64,000 nt of DNA from Desulfurococcaceae archaeon (GTDB lineage Archaea; Thermoproteota; Thermoprotei_A; Sulfolobales; Desulfurococcaceae). Position numbers and translations under genes: made by a program. Shown here piece by piece: positions 18,570-27,197 of the stretch (position 1 is the stretch's first letter; each line of letters starts with the position of its first letter). Below the pieces are notes generated by a model that saw only the letters and a program-made list of their open reading frames with translations, did not search any database and was not told the DNA's origin. The stretch spans positions 186,001-250,000 of the forward strand of contig JAWBQJ010000002.1 in NCBI GenBank assembly GCA_038845865.1, in the 5' to 3' direction.

Positions 18570-19928
18570 CTATTTGAGGAATTTCTCTTCGTGCTGTCTC
18601 AAGTACTCTACGCTAGTTGATAGGTCTATGAATAGTTTAGAAGCCTTCTCCACGTCTTGCACGTCTATAATCTGTGAACCACGTTCTTCGGATATGATAC
18701 GGGCTGGTTCTAGTAATTGAACAGCGTACCTTAAGCTCCTCCTTGTTCCGAGTTCAACGAGCTTTTCAAGCGCCTCTTTTGAAAGCTCTATTTCCATCTC
18801 TTCTGCCCTGATCCTAATTATCTCGCGTATTTCATCGGCAGTGTAAGGCCTCGTAGGTATAATTAGTAGTCTATCTAGAAGGTCTAGAGGCATTCCATGT
18901 GGAGATTCCAGGTCAGTGCCTCTTATCTTTGCAAAGCCTCTGTTAGTAGCTAGTATCATTATTGGAGCGAGCTCGCTTTCCATAGCTCTTGTTAAGAAAC
19001 TGAATGCCTCTATGTCAAGCATGTGAGCATCATCTATGAATAGCACTCCGGGCACGAGCTCCGCCTTCCTCTGGTCAAGCCATTTCTTAACCGTTTCATC
19101 GACATCTCTCCTGACTTCACTGGGTATTTCACGTTCAAATGTCAAACCGAAGAAGCTTACCAGGCTTCTCTGGGCAGCAAAGTAGACATCGAGGTTGTGT
19201 AGTGTCACGACTGTAACTATTTCCTTTTCCTTCTTGACGGGGCCCTTGGGAATTTCAACGAGCCTCTTGATTTCGATGTCGTACGTCTTAGCGCCTTCGA
19301 TTTCACGGGTTCTGCCAACCCTGTTAACTCTACCCGTTTCTGCGTCAATCCATATGACATCTCCTTTCCTGATACCAAGTTCTAAAATTTGCTGTGTAAC
19401 CTCTTCCGGCACCGTTAGAGTCATTTCTTCGTCCTTCGTCGACAGCGTTATCTTAGCCTCCACGGGCACTGCATAGTATGGTATCATTGGGTGTCTGGCC
19501 CTTCTGATCTTTACCTCCTTAACCACGCCCTCGTAGACTTTCCTAACCTCTTTAATTCTGACTCCCAGGGCCTTTCTGACAGCTTCCATTAAGATCTCGG
19601 TTTTCTTTCTCTCCGTGCTATAAATTTCGCTACCAGACATCATTACGAACGGCGTGTCTTCACCCAGCTCCCTAGCAATAGCAACCGCTATAGCTGTTTT
19701 ACCAGTACCGGTAGGGCCTACTAGGAGTATTCCTCTACCGGCCATTTTACCTTCCTTTATCATCCTAACGACTATCCCGGCAGCCTCCCTCGCTTCAACC
19801 TGCCCTACTAGGCCGTCTGCTTTGAATACCGCCTTACCTTTCTCATCTAGTCCAAGTCCACGTATATGACTGTGAGCACCGATCCTTCTCCTGGCCACGC
19901 TTTCAACCCTTATATCGGTACCACTCAT
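18570..19928 (-). CDS. TIP49/RuvB-like AAA+ ATPase
   Basis: Archaeal homologue of eukaryotic RuvBL1/2 (TIP49), an AAA+ ATPase of multiprotein assembly and chromatin complexes. Walker A is GPTGTGKTAIA; Walker B reads FIDDAHMLDIEAFSFL, so the usual catalytic Glu of the DEVH box is Asp here. The sensor region ILATNRGFAKIRGTD and the arginine-finger/sensor II parts follow. A beta-rich insert (about residues 140-280) matches the TIP49-specific domain II. An upstream codon at 19985 would add 19 residues, but the ATG at 19928 (MSGTDIRVE) has GGGGTGG just upstream. Its gene follows the JAMM gene on the same strand by 84 bases. Confidence 0.93.
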   Translation of the reverse strand: MSGTDIRVESVARRRIGAHSHIRGLGLDEKGKAVFKADGLVGQVEAREAAGIVVRMIKEGKMAGRGILLVGPTGTGKTAIAVAIARELGEDTPFVMMSGSEIYSTERKKTEILMEAVRKALGVRIKEVRKVYEGVVKEVKIRRARHPMIPYYAVPVEAKITLSTKDEEMTLTVPEEVTQQILELGIRKGDVIWIDAETGRVNRVGRTREIEGAKTYDIEIKRLVEIPKGPVKKEKEIVTVVTLHNLDVYFAAQRSLVSFFGLTFEREIPSEVRRDVDETVKKWLDQRKAELVPGVLFIDDAHMLDIEAFSFLTRAMESELAPIMILATNRGFAKIRGTDLESPHGMPLDLLDRLLIIPTRPYTADEIREIIRIRAEEMEIELSKEALEKLVELGTRRSLRYAVQLLEPARIISEERGSQIIDVQDVEKASKLFIDLSTSVEYLRQHEEKFLK

Positions 19929-20012
19929 AGATACCACCCCAGTTGGCAGGCATGCCCCTAAGTAGAGATATCTTACATCTTTCACACTACTTTTTAGCTT
20001 TATTAAAGCATC

Positions 20013-20420
20013 TTAACTCGATTCCTCAACGGTGACTTCATGTAATTCGCCATTAACTAGCATCCACGCCTTGTAGTCTCCCGTGAGCGAGCTTACTATT
20101 AACCACGGAAGCGGCCAGTGTTCCATGCCCTTTCGATCCTCTGCACTGGGTACTGGTTGTGCTGGGTGGCTGTGGACAAGTACAACTATCTCCAGGACCC
20201 AGCTCTCCGCCTTCCTGTGAATATCATACAGGCAAAGGGGGTCCGCTTCGAAGCGCGTACTTGGCTTCTCCGCGATGTTTGGACATTCATGTAGATCTTT
20301 GACGACGTACACGTTGCCACTTCTATGCCCAATACCAATGAATACTTTCTCAACGCTCGAGTTCAACGAGTCCTTTACCACCCTTTTCAGCTGTTTAGAG
20401 GGTACGATTAATGTTACCAT
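20013..20420 (-). CDS. JAMM/MPN+ domain metalloprotease
   Basis: A compact 135-residue JAB1/MPN/Mov34 domain protein. The zinc-binding JAMM motif is present as HSHPAQPVPSAED (HxH, seven residues, SxxD), and an upstream Glu (in VEKVFIG) could be the catalytic base. Archaeal JAMM proteins such as HvJAMM1 remove ubiquitin-like SAMPs from targets or process sulfur-carrier precursors. No other domain is present. It precedes TIP49 on the same strand and lies near the TtuA gene. Substrate is inferred from the family. Confidence 0.87.
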   Translation of the reverse strand: MVTLIVPSKQLKRVVKDSLNSSVEKVFIGIGHRSGNVYVVKDLHECPNIAEKPSTRFEADPLCLYDIHRKAESWVLEIVVLVHSHPAQPVPSAEDRKGMEHWPLPWLIVSSLTGDYKAWMLVNGELHEVTVEESS

Positions 20421-20493
20421 GAAGTGTCAACTTGTCGTCTACTTTCATATTCAAGTATTTAAGCACGTAACTTAAATGGGTTTATGGGTTTGA

Positions 20494-21336
20494 GTGGTCG
20501 GTTTGAAGATACTAATAGATGACGTTTTGAGAAGGCTAGACACGCTTATATCTATTCTTGAAAGCCGTGAGTATTGCGCCTGGGGCCGTGGCGAGGTTTC
20601 CAGGCTTAAAGACACGATCATTAGGGCACGGAAGCCGTTAGTGCCTTCGCGCACGGTGTGGGAGAGGTACACCGTGCTGGTTGCACTGATAGAAGAGATT
20701 TCAAAACTTGCAGACAATCCAGGCTACGAGTACGCGCTCTACTCGAGTCTCCTTTCACTGAGAGAGCGTGTAACCGAGTTCAAGGACGTCCTTGAAAAAG
20801 CATACGTAATGGAAAAAGTTCAGGTCGCTTTACCCGCCGTACTCGGCTTCATGGTTACAGCAATACGTATAGTGTCCGTGGGCCTCGATTTCGAACTAGT
20901 ATACCTGGCAGTCTCCACGGCGTCGTTAATTCTCACATTGCTGAAACCAATTCTAGGACTTACAGGTACCGTTGCTCTTGGGATACTACTAATAGCCTTA
21001 GAGGCCGAACTGAGTAGCGCCCTTACCGGTACCTTGCTCGTGGTCATTTCAATGACGTACATTTACCTACTCCTCTTGGCCAGGTCTTCTAAGTTCGAAA
21101 AGAAGATCAAAGATGCCGTTAGGGGGGTAGAGCAGTTATTACAAACGCTAGCGCCGGAACAAGCTAAAATAGACGATGTTATCACCCTGCTGTTGGAAGC
21201 TTACAGTGTAGACGATACGGGTATTTTCAAGTACCTAGATAAGCGGGAGCTTCTGAGGTATAAAGCAGGCCTTCTCGTAGCATTAGGGCTCGCGCCGAAG
21301 GCGCCAGTACTTCACAGCAATAAAAGCCACGAGTAG
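20494..21336 (+). CDS. Membrane protein with flanking helical domains, unknown function
   Basis: A 280-residue protein not assigned to any family. Residues 1-105 are soluble and alpha-helical, residues 110-200 carry about four hydrophobic segments (starting VALPAVLGFMVTAI, LVYLAVSTASLIL, GTVALGILLIAL and TGTLLVVISMTYI), and the remainder is soluble and helical. GTG start at 20494; it diverges from the JAMM gene with a 73-base gap. It is followed 38 bases later by the small wHTH-like gene at 21375, so the two may form a unit. No catalytic motif stands out. Confidence 0.7.
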   Translation: MVGLKILIDDVLRRLDTLISILESREYCAWGRGEVSRLKDTIIRARKPLVPSRTVWERYTVLVALIEEISKLADNPGYEYALYSSLLSLRERVTEFKDVLEKAYVMEKVQVALPAVLGFMVTAIRIVSVGLDFELVYLAVSTASLILTLLKPILGLTGTVALGILLIALEAELSSALTGTLLVVISMTYIYLLLLARSSKFEKKIKDAVRGVEQLLQTLAPEQAKIDDVITLLLEAYSVDDTGIFKYLDKRELLRYKAGLLVALGLAPKAPVLHSNKSHE

Positions 21337-21374
21337 TATATTTAACATGGTACGGATTTTACGGTGTAAATCTT

Positions 21375-21863
21375 ATGGGCGGGTTAAAGAAATCCAAGGC
21401 GGCTACTCCACAGGCTGGTACCGAAAAAGGCAAGGAAATAAAGATCCTGACCAGGCATGTTATAACGGTATCCGATATATTAAAGAATCAGAGGATCCTC
21501 AGGCTACTATATCTGATCTCCTTAGCTACGAACGGCATAAGTGAAAAAGCACTAGCCCACTTGGTATACAGTGTCGAAAAGAGCTCAAATATTAAGTTAG
21601 GCTACAACTTCGTTCTACTGGGCGATACGCCCGTGAGTAAAGATCTGATCAATGACTTGACGTCACTCAAGTACACGGGGCTCGTAGAAATGTCCACTAA
21701 GAGCAGAAAACTAGTCATAACGGGGCTGGGTAAAGAAGTTTTAGACAAAGCCGCGGAGAGCATTCAGGGTGATGTAGATACCTTAAGAAAGGCCTTCGAG
21801 GAGGCTTGGCCCAAGATCGCGCCTGTAGACGTTGAAACTACCTTGAAGGCTACTAAACGTTAG
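21375..21863 (+). CDS. Small protein with winged-helix-like fold, unknown function
   Basis: 162 residues. A basic N-terminal tail (MGGLKKSKAA) is followed by a helical region (about residues 34-135) whose pattern ILRLLYLISLATNGISEKALAHLVYS, then a KLVITGLGKEVLDKA end, looks like a winged-helix transcription-factor domain (helix, helix, recognition helix, wing). No ligand-binding domain is seen. It lies behind the membrane protein gene and its end overlaps the convergent DUF2153-like gene by 4 bases. The regulator suggestion is from fold appearance only. Confidence 0.65.
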   Translation: MGGLKKSKAATPQAGTEKGKEIKILTRHVITVSDILKNQRILRLLYLISLATNGISEKALAHLVYSVEKSSNIKLGYNFVLLGDTPVSKDLINDLTSLKYTGLVEMSTKSRKLVITGLGKEVLDKAAESIQGDVDTLRKAFEEAWPKIAPVDVETTLKATKR

Positions 21864-22267
21864 AGTACTGGTGTTGGGGGCTGCCTTCTGCCTTCCTTTT
21901 CTTCACGTGAAGGCCTAATAGTAAATAATGGGTTAATGGCGTTCGTCTCCTCTAAGTTCTTTAGGTGCTCGGCGAACTTCGAAGTATGTTCTATATCCAG
22001 GTCTATCAACTTATAGAATATTTCCCTGAGGCTGTCCCAGAGCTCTATTAGCAGTTCGCGGGGCATGTGGGTGGTTATCATGGGGTCCTTAAGCCAGCTA
22101 TCAAAAGCCTCGATCGTTTTCCCCATGTGCTGAAATGCCAGCCTGGAGAGTGTTATTAGTGTAAGCCTGTCCGCCTCCTTATACTTCTCTTCAGCCTTCA
22201 TGAACATTTTCTTAACTTCGCGTTGCCTCTTAACCCATGTTTCTAAGTTCTCGTAAAACCCGTCCAC
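21860..22267 (-). CDS. DUF2153-like archaeal helical protein
   Basis: A 135-residue, almost wholly alpha-helical protein: long charged helices begin at LETWVKRQREVKKMF and LTLITLSRLAFQHMG, with MPRELLIELWDSLREIFYKLIDLD later. It resembles the archaeal DUF2153 family from memory, which has no known role. The C-terminus is Arg/Pro-rich and disordered-looking. Convergent with the wHTH-like gene. Confidence 0.65.
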   Translation of the reverse strand: MDGFYENLETWVKRQREVKKMFMKAEEKYKEADRLTLITLSRLAFQHMGKTIEAFDSWLKDPMITTHMPRELLIELWDSLREIFYKLIDLDIEHTSKFAEHLKNLEETNAINPLFTIRPSREEKEGRRQPPTPVL

Positions 22268-22508
22268 GCAAAATCACCTAGGTTACTACAAGAGTAAACC
22301 CTACTTTATACTTTACTGTTCCATGAGGTACAGCAACCTTCCTCACTGACACCTTTATGCTTAGAGGGGTTTGCAGTTCTTCCTAGATATTTTACCGCTT
22401 ACGAGCTCATGTGCTTCATGCCACTATTCGGTACCTTCGCCACTTGCTGATAAATGGCTAAAACCTCTTTACCACTCACACCAATATAAAGCTCTGGGAG
22501 CAGCCGTA

Positions 22509-23231
22509 ATGAAGGAGAACTCGTTGACTCGCATTGGCATAGATGAGGCGGGACGGGGGCCGCTAATAGGTGACATGATCGTATCAGGTGTTCTGGTGTC
22601 CCCCGACATGCTTGAAAAGCTTAAAAATCGAAGCTTAAAGGAAAGCAAGCGGTTAAGCCCTAAGAAAAGGTACTGGTTTTATAAACAAGCACTTAGAGAG
22701 GGGGTAGTTGTAGTTGCCGTATACGTGCATCCCTGGAGAATGGACCGGGAAAACCTTAACGACGTCGAAGAAGAATGCATTGGGTGGATCCTGCGCATAC
22801 TCTGCACGCTAATCGACCCCGACGTAGGCGGGGTGCACATATATGTAGATGAAATTAAAGGACGTGCTAGCAGAATCAGGGACATTGCGGAAACCTGTTT
22901 TAAAGGGTTTCCGGTAGAGTTCGTAATGGAACCTGGCGCCGATGCCAGGTATCTTCCAGTAGCACTTGCAAGCATTTTTGCAAAGGTAATGAGGGACCTC
23001 GACCTCGTTAAACTAAGGAAACACGTTGGAAACTTCGGTTCAGGTTACCCGGCAGACCCGCTTACAAAGAAGTGGCTTAAAGAGATGTATACGCCGGGTT
23101 CGGACCCCCCTCTATACGTTAGAAGGAGCTGGCGCGTACTGAAAAATATAGCACCCACATGGTATAGGGAAAAGAGAAGAGGTGGAAAAGCTCCTAAGCA
23201 CAAGAGCTTACTAGACTACGCCAGACGGTGA
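22509..23231 (+). CDS. rnhB: Ribonuclease HII
   Basis: Removes ribonucleotides and RNA primers from RNA-DNA hybrids. The diagnostic GIDEAGRGPLIGDMIVSG motif is near the N-terminus (catalytic Asp-Glu), with further catalytic Asp candidates in IYVDEIKG and GADARYLPVALASIFAKV; the Tyr-containing C-terminal segment FGSGYPADP is typical. The ATG at 22509 gives 240 residues, close to the family length; the frame from 22371 would add 46 residues with Cys/His that look unrelated. A TATA-like CAATATAAAG at 22482-22491 lies only about 22 bases upstream of this ATG, so translation may be leaderless. Its stop overlaps the GTPase gene region. Confidence 0.93.
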   Translation: MKENSLTRIGIDEAGRGPLIGDMIVSGVLVSPDMLEKLKNRSLKESKRLSPKKRYWFYKQALREGVVVVAVYVHPWRMDRENLNDVEEECIGWILRILCTLIDPDVGGVHIYVDEIKGRASRIRDIAETCFKGFPVEFVMEPGADARYLPVALASIFAKVMRDLDLVKLRKHVGNFGSGYPADPLTKKWLKEMYTPGSDPPLYVRRSWRVLKNIAPTWYREKRRGGKAPKHKSLLDYARR

Positions 23232-23236
23232 AACAC

Positions 23237-24397
23237 ATGCCTACGAACCTACCGGCTGAAGCTAGGGCTAAGTGGATAAGGGTAATGGATGCCAGAACTA
23301 TCGAAGAAAAGATCAAAGCTCTTGAAGACTTCATTTCCAGTGTACCGAAGCATAAGGGTACAGAAAGACTTCGTGAATGGGCTACAAAGAGGCTTGCCGA
23401 GCTACGCGACGAGCTCGAAGAAAGAAGAAGGAAGAGGGCGGGTTCACGGACATCCTTCTTCGTTGAAAAGGAAGGGGACGTTCAAGTGACTGTAATAGGG
23501 CCTCCAAACAGCGGAAAGAGCCTCCTGGTGCATAAATTAACTGGTGCAAAAACGATAGTAGCTGATTATCCCTTTTCCACGACGTACCCCGTACCCGGTA
23601 TGTTGAAGTACAATGACGTCTACTTTCAACTCGTAGATACCCCTCCACTAGTCTCGGGATCGCTCTTTAGGAAGGTCGTTGGGCTCATAAGGAACGCTGA
23701 TGGAGCACTGATCGTACTGGATGCGACTTCGAACATACTTCACGAGCTCGAAAACTTGGTGAGTTTGTTAAAGCGCGAAGGCGTCCTTCTCGTTAAGCCT
23801 CGTGGCAGGGTCGTGCTGAACGTGATGAGAACGGGTAAACTGGGTATACGTATAACCCTTATGGGTAAGCTGCTGGACGCTACAGCCGATGAAGTTCGTA
23901 AACTCCTCGAAAGCTATAGAATATATAATGCGCACGTGAAGATCTACGGCGAAGTAACCATAGATGACGTTGAACAGTCAATATTTGAGGCAACGGTATA
24001 CAAGCCGTCGGTGGTGTTTATCAATAAGGCTGATCTGGCCAGCCCCGATCGCGGCGTGGTGGAGGCGATCGGCCGGGCACTACCGGGTACGCCAGTCATA
24101 GTGGGATCCGCTATAACCGGTGAAGGCCTGGACTCCATTGCGCTGACACTCTACAATGTCCTCGAAATTATAAGAGTTTACACGAAGGCGCCAAACGCGC
24201 CACCCTCTCAGAGACCATTGGTACTTAGAAAAAACGCTACAGTAAGGGACGTTGCTATTGGTATTCATAGCGAGTTCGTTGAAAACTTTCTTTACGCGCG
24301 CGTGTGGGGTACCTCTGTCAGGTATCCCGGCGAGAGGGTGGGCTTAGATCACATGTTACACGACGGCGATATCGTGGAAATTCATGCTAAGGGCTAA
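23237..24397 (+). CDS. DRG/Obg-type GTP-binding protein with TGS domain
   Basis: A TRAFAC-class GTPase of the DRG/Obg group, probably ribosome- or RNA-associated. After a helical, basic N-terminal region (residues 1-85) come G1 GPPNSGKSLL, G3 VDTPPLVSG and G4 NKAD, with the G5-like GSAITGEG; the end of the protein, around residues 305-386, looks like the TGS domain (VRDVAIGIHSEFVENF, then GDIVEIHAKG). G3 reads DTPP rather than DxxG, as in many DRG proteins. ATG at 23237 has a GGTGA site; GTG at 23228 is an alternative that overlaps the RNase HII stop. The two genes are probably co-transcribed. Confidence 0.88.
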   Translation: MPTNLPAEARAKWIRVMDARTIEEKIKALEDFISSVPKHKGTERLREWATKRLAELRDELEERRRKRAGSRTSFFVEKEGDVQVTVIGPPNSGKSLLVHKLTGAKTIVADYPFSTTYPVPGMLKYNDVYFQLVDTPPLVSGSLFRKVVGLIRNADGALIVLDATSNILHELENLVSLLKREGVLLVKPRGRVVLNVMRTGKLGIRITLMGKLLDATADEVRKLLESYRIYNAHVKIYGEVTIDDVEQSIFEATVYKPSVVFINKADLASPDRGVVEAIGRALPGTPVIVGSAITGEGLDSIALTLYNVLEIIRVYTKAPNAPPSQRPLVLRKNATVRDVAIGIHSEFVENFLYARVWGTSVRYPGERVGLDHMLHDGDIVEIHAKG

Positions 24398-24741
24398 CAT
24401 TCAATTTGCTTTACAGGGGTTATTCTGAGAAAGTCTACGAGTACCTTTAGTGCACCGTACTTATCGCACGTGTATATAATATCGGGAGTAGCAACCTTAA
24501 AGACCCTGAGGGCGAGTTCTTCCGGCTTCTTGCCAGCAAACACTACCATTTTATTCTCGTTAACTTTTGACAGTATGTTAGACCTCGCAAGAATCTCGGT
24601 GGATTTCTTGTCAACAACGAGCCAGATGCGGTCTCTGTGGTGCTTTTCAATGACCACCTTAACCCAGTTAAGCTCATCATTCTTTCTAATCGATGCAGCG
24701 ATCAAAATATTCAAGTTTAACGCCCTCACGCCCACAACCAT
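24394..24741 (-). CDS. Conserved-looking small protein, unknown function
   Basis: A 115-residue protein with alternating beta/alpha pattern: LNILIAASI, VKVVIEK, IWLVVDKKSTEIL, KMVVFAGKKPEELALRV, then DIIYTCDKYGALKVLVDFL. The layout suggests a small Rossmann-like or nucleotide-binding fold, but I recognise no family. It converges on the GTPase gene with a 4-base overlap. Confidence 0.55.
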   Translation of the reverse strand: MVVGVRALNLNILIAASIRKNDELNWVKVVIEKHHRDRIWLVVDKKSTEILARSNILSKVNENKMVVFAGKKPEELALRVFKVATPDIIYTCDKYGALKVLVDFLRITPVKQIEC

Positions 24742-24898
24742 TTAGAGAGTAAATCCACCTTAAATTAAGCCGGTTTCTCGAATAGTGACTGCGCGTTGCA
24801 GCACCATTTAGCTGATCTAAGATACTATAGTGCTACGTTAACGCTACAAGCACATCAAGAGGGGCTTTTTAACCCGTTGGTAACTTAATATTGGAGTT

Positions 24899-25297
24899 AT
24901 GGTTTTACTTACCAGGGTGCGTGTTTTGAGCATCGTAAATGAGCTCGCAGAGCATCTCAAATCCCTTAATTACATCGTTATACTTCATAGCGAGCATGAA
25001 ATACGTGTCTTGCACCCCTCACTTCCCATTTACCTTCAAGTAGAGGTTAGAAATAACTTCGTTTACATGACTATAAAGCACGGTGAGGGGCTTAGAGAGG
25101 TTCTCGAAGATCTCCGCGATAGCGGTGAAGATATCGAAAACACCATTGAAGAGGTACTAAGTTACCTGAGCGTCGTCTCTTTAAAGGTTAGAAAATGGGT
25201 TGAAGAGCGGGGCTACGTTTCTGTTTTTAAGCTACGTGATGGTAGTCTTGAGATTTACGAAATGCTCGAAGAACTTTTAGAGGAGGAAGAGTATTGA
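24899..25297 (+). CDS. Small acidic protein upstream of GlmM-family mutase, unknown function
   Basis: 132 residues, acidic at the C-terminus (EEEEY). Predicted helix-strand-helix pattern with a beta segment (EIRVLHPSLPIYLQVEVRN) flanked by helices. No family recognised. The ATG at 24899 has no clear ribosome site and may be leaderless, with a weak TATA-like CTTAATATT about 15 bases upstream. Its stop overlaps the TTG start of the mutase by 4 bases, so the two are translationally coupled. Confidence 0.65.
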   Translation: MVLLTRVRVLSIVNELAEHLKSLNYIVILHSEHEIRVLHPSLPIYLQVEVRNNFVYMTIKHGEGLREVLEDLRDSGEDIENTIEEVLSYLSVVSLKVRKWVEERGYVSVFKLRDGSLEIYEMLEELLEEEEY

Positions 25298-26658
25298 AGA
25301 AGCTCTTCGGGACAGATGGTGTAAGAGGGGTAACCGGGATAGATCTGGTGCCTAACTTTATAGTGAGGCTCGCATCGGCCATAGGCGCGTTCTTCGGGGA
25401 GAGGTCCAAGATACTCGTAGGCATGGACATGAGGGCTGGCGGTGACGCGATCAAGAGGATAGTGGAGGGCACTCTCATTCTTTCGGGGCTTAGGGTTTAC
25501 GATGCCGGGTATACGCCAACACCTGCACTACAATACGCCATTAAGACCCAGGGCTTCGATGGAGGGGTGATGATCACCGCCAGCCACAACCCACCCGAGT
25601 ACAACGGTATAAAGGTCATCGGGCCTCACGGAATAGAGATTGATAGGGATGAGGAGCGTGTTATAGAGGAGTACTTCTGGGAAGAGCGGTTCAGAGTAGT
25701 AGACTGGAAAGAGGCAGGCGAGAGTGTCGTAAGGTATCCGCTCGTGAATGACATGTACGTCAATGCCGTTATAAGCCATGTTGATAGAGAAGCCATCGCA
25801 AGGCGGCATTTTAGAATACTCGTAGACCCCGTTAATAACGTAGGTACGTTGACAACGCCCTTAGTTCTCAAAAAACTAGGCGTTAAGCCGGTAGTAATTA
25901 ATGGAACACTCGATCCGTTTCCAGCGAGGCTACCAGAGCCCACACCGGAAACACTCGCGGAAACGGCCAAGGCCGTTACGATCTACAAATGCGATCTCGG
26001 GGTGGGGCACGACGGGGATGCCGATAGAGCTATATTTATAGATGAAGGTGGAAGAGTTCATTGGGGTGATCGGTCCGCAACCTTGCTAGCTAAACACCTG
26101 GTAGTACATAGAGGTGAACGAGGACGCATATATACGGGCGTATCATCTAGCACCATTATCGTAGATGTATTAAAGCATTTTAACGTAGAGGTCGTATGGC
26201 TAAAGGTGGGCAGTGTAGACATAGCCCACACCATGAGGAAAAGCGGCGATGCGCTATGCGGCTTTGAAGAGAACGGTGGATTTATGTACCCACCACACCA
26301 ATACGTACGTGACGGTGCAATGACAACAGCGCTATTCCTCGAATTAATGGCCAAGGAAGGTAAGAGGGCATCCGAGCTCTTTGATGAACTTCCCCAGTAC
26401 TACACGATCAAGGTGAAATACAGGTTAAACCGTGGTCTGGCCCTTGAAGTAATCAGGCGCGTCGAGGAGGAGTTCAAAGATGCCCTACTGATCACTATTG
26501 ACGGTGTGAAGGTCGTATCAAGAGATTACTGGTTATTGGTGAGGCCTAGTGGTACCGAGCCCGTGCTAAGGGTCATGCTCGAAGCTAAAACAGAGAACTT
26601 AGCTAAAGAGATACTGGAAAGAGTTGATAGCATAGTTAAGGGGGTGGTGGGCTCTTGA
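25294..26658 (+). CDS. glmM: Phosphoglucosamine mutase / phosphohexomutase (GlmM family)
   Basis: Alpha-D-phosphohexomutase family. Archaeal members next to this one interconvert glucosamine-6-P and glucosamine-1-P, or mannose/glucose phosphates; the exact substrate is not fixed by sequence. The phosphoserine active site is TASHNPPEYNG, the metal-binding loop GHDGDADRAIF, the sugar-binding loop CGFEENGGFM and the phosphate-binding loop RPSGTEPVLRV. All are intact in 454 residues, a normal length. The N-terminus MKKLFGTDGVRG is the GlmM type. TTG start, coupled to the small upstream gene, and its stop overlaps the Trm112-like gene. Confidence 0.94.
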   Translation: MKKLFGTDGVRGVTGIDLVPNFIVRLASAIGAFFGERSKILVGMDMRAGGDAIKRIVEGTLILSGLRVYDAGYTPTPALQYAIKTQGFDGGVMITASHNPPEYNGIKVIGPHGIEIDRDEERVIEEYFWEERFRVVDWKEAGESVVRYPLVNDMYVNAVISHVDREAIARRHFRILVDPVNNVGTLTTPLVLKKLGVKPVVINGTLDPFPARLPEPTPETLAETAKAVTIYKCDLGVGHDGDADRAIFIDEGGRVHWGDRSATLLAKHLVVHRGERGRIYTGVSSSTIIVDVLKHFNVEVVWLKVGSVDIAHTMRKSGDALCGFEENGGFMYPPHQYVRDGAMTTALFLELMAKEGKRASELFDELPQYYTIKVKYRLNRGLALEVIRRVEEEFKDALLITIDGVKVVSRDYWLLVRPSGTEPVLRVMLEAKTENLAKEILERVDSIVKGVVGS

Positions 26659-27065
26659 TGAGGTATTGGGGCTTAGATGTACTTAAATGCGTTCACTGCA
26701 AAAGTTTTCCGCTGGAGATGTATGTTATTGAGGAGGAAAAACAAGAAGTTGACGTAAGTGGCTTGGAAATGCCTCTTTGCAAGTCTTACTGTGGTTACTT
26801 AAAGGAAAGTGTCCAGCAGGGGAAAGAGTATCCATGTAGCGAGTGCCTTAGAATGGCCATTAAGACAGCCGTGCTTTACTGCCCAAGTTGCAAGCACTGG
26901 TACCCTGTGAGAAACGGCATAGTCGTGATGCTAACTAATAGCAGGCGCAAGGTGGAACGGGACCTTGACTTTCTGAAAACTTACAAGGACAAGATACCAG
27001 CCTTCATACTAAACGAAGGTAAACCCATAAACCTGGCCGGAGGACTTTCAAGGACTACCCAGTAA
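26658..27065 (+). CDS. Trm112-like zinc-ribbon protein
   Basis: Trm112 proteins are small activators that bind and stabilise several SAM-dependent methyltransferases acting on tRNA, rRNA and translation factors. The 135-residue sequence has an N-terminal LKCVHCKSFP zinc-knuckle half, an insert with additional Cys (LCKSYCGY and CSECLR), and a second half YCPSCKHWYPVRNGI, the usual Trm112 motif. The end KDKIPAFILNEGKP is typical of archaeal members. The ATG overlaps the upstream stop by one base (TGATG). More Cys-rich than minimal Trm112. Confidence 0.85.
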   Translation: MRYWGLDVLKCVHCKSFPLEMYVIEEEKQEVDVSGLEMPLCKSYCGYLKESVQQGKEYPCSECLRMAIKTAVLYCPSCKHWYPVRNGIVVMLTNSRRKVERDLDFLKTYKDKIPAFILNEGKPINLAGGLSRTTQ

Positions 27066-27173
27066 TTTTACCGTACCCTTCCCTACTAGGCCGTTAAGAG
27101 GCGGCTCGTCGCTGTTTCCTAAGCCCCTCTTTTCACAGGCCACGAAGCAGGTTAAAACTTGTAAACCACTGTA

Positions 27174-27183
27174 CTTTATAAAC
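27174..27183 (+). promoter_or_regulatory. TATA box CTTTATAAAC
   Basis: A near-perfect archaeal TATA element (TTTATAAA core) with no protein gene immediately downstream. The expected transcription start, about 26 bases on, falls at the beginning of the structured segment starting near 27198. This supports an RNA gene or a long leader for the P1B ATPase. Confidence 0.55.
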
Positions 27184-27197
27184 CTGTCTTAATAAGC

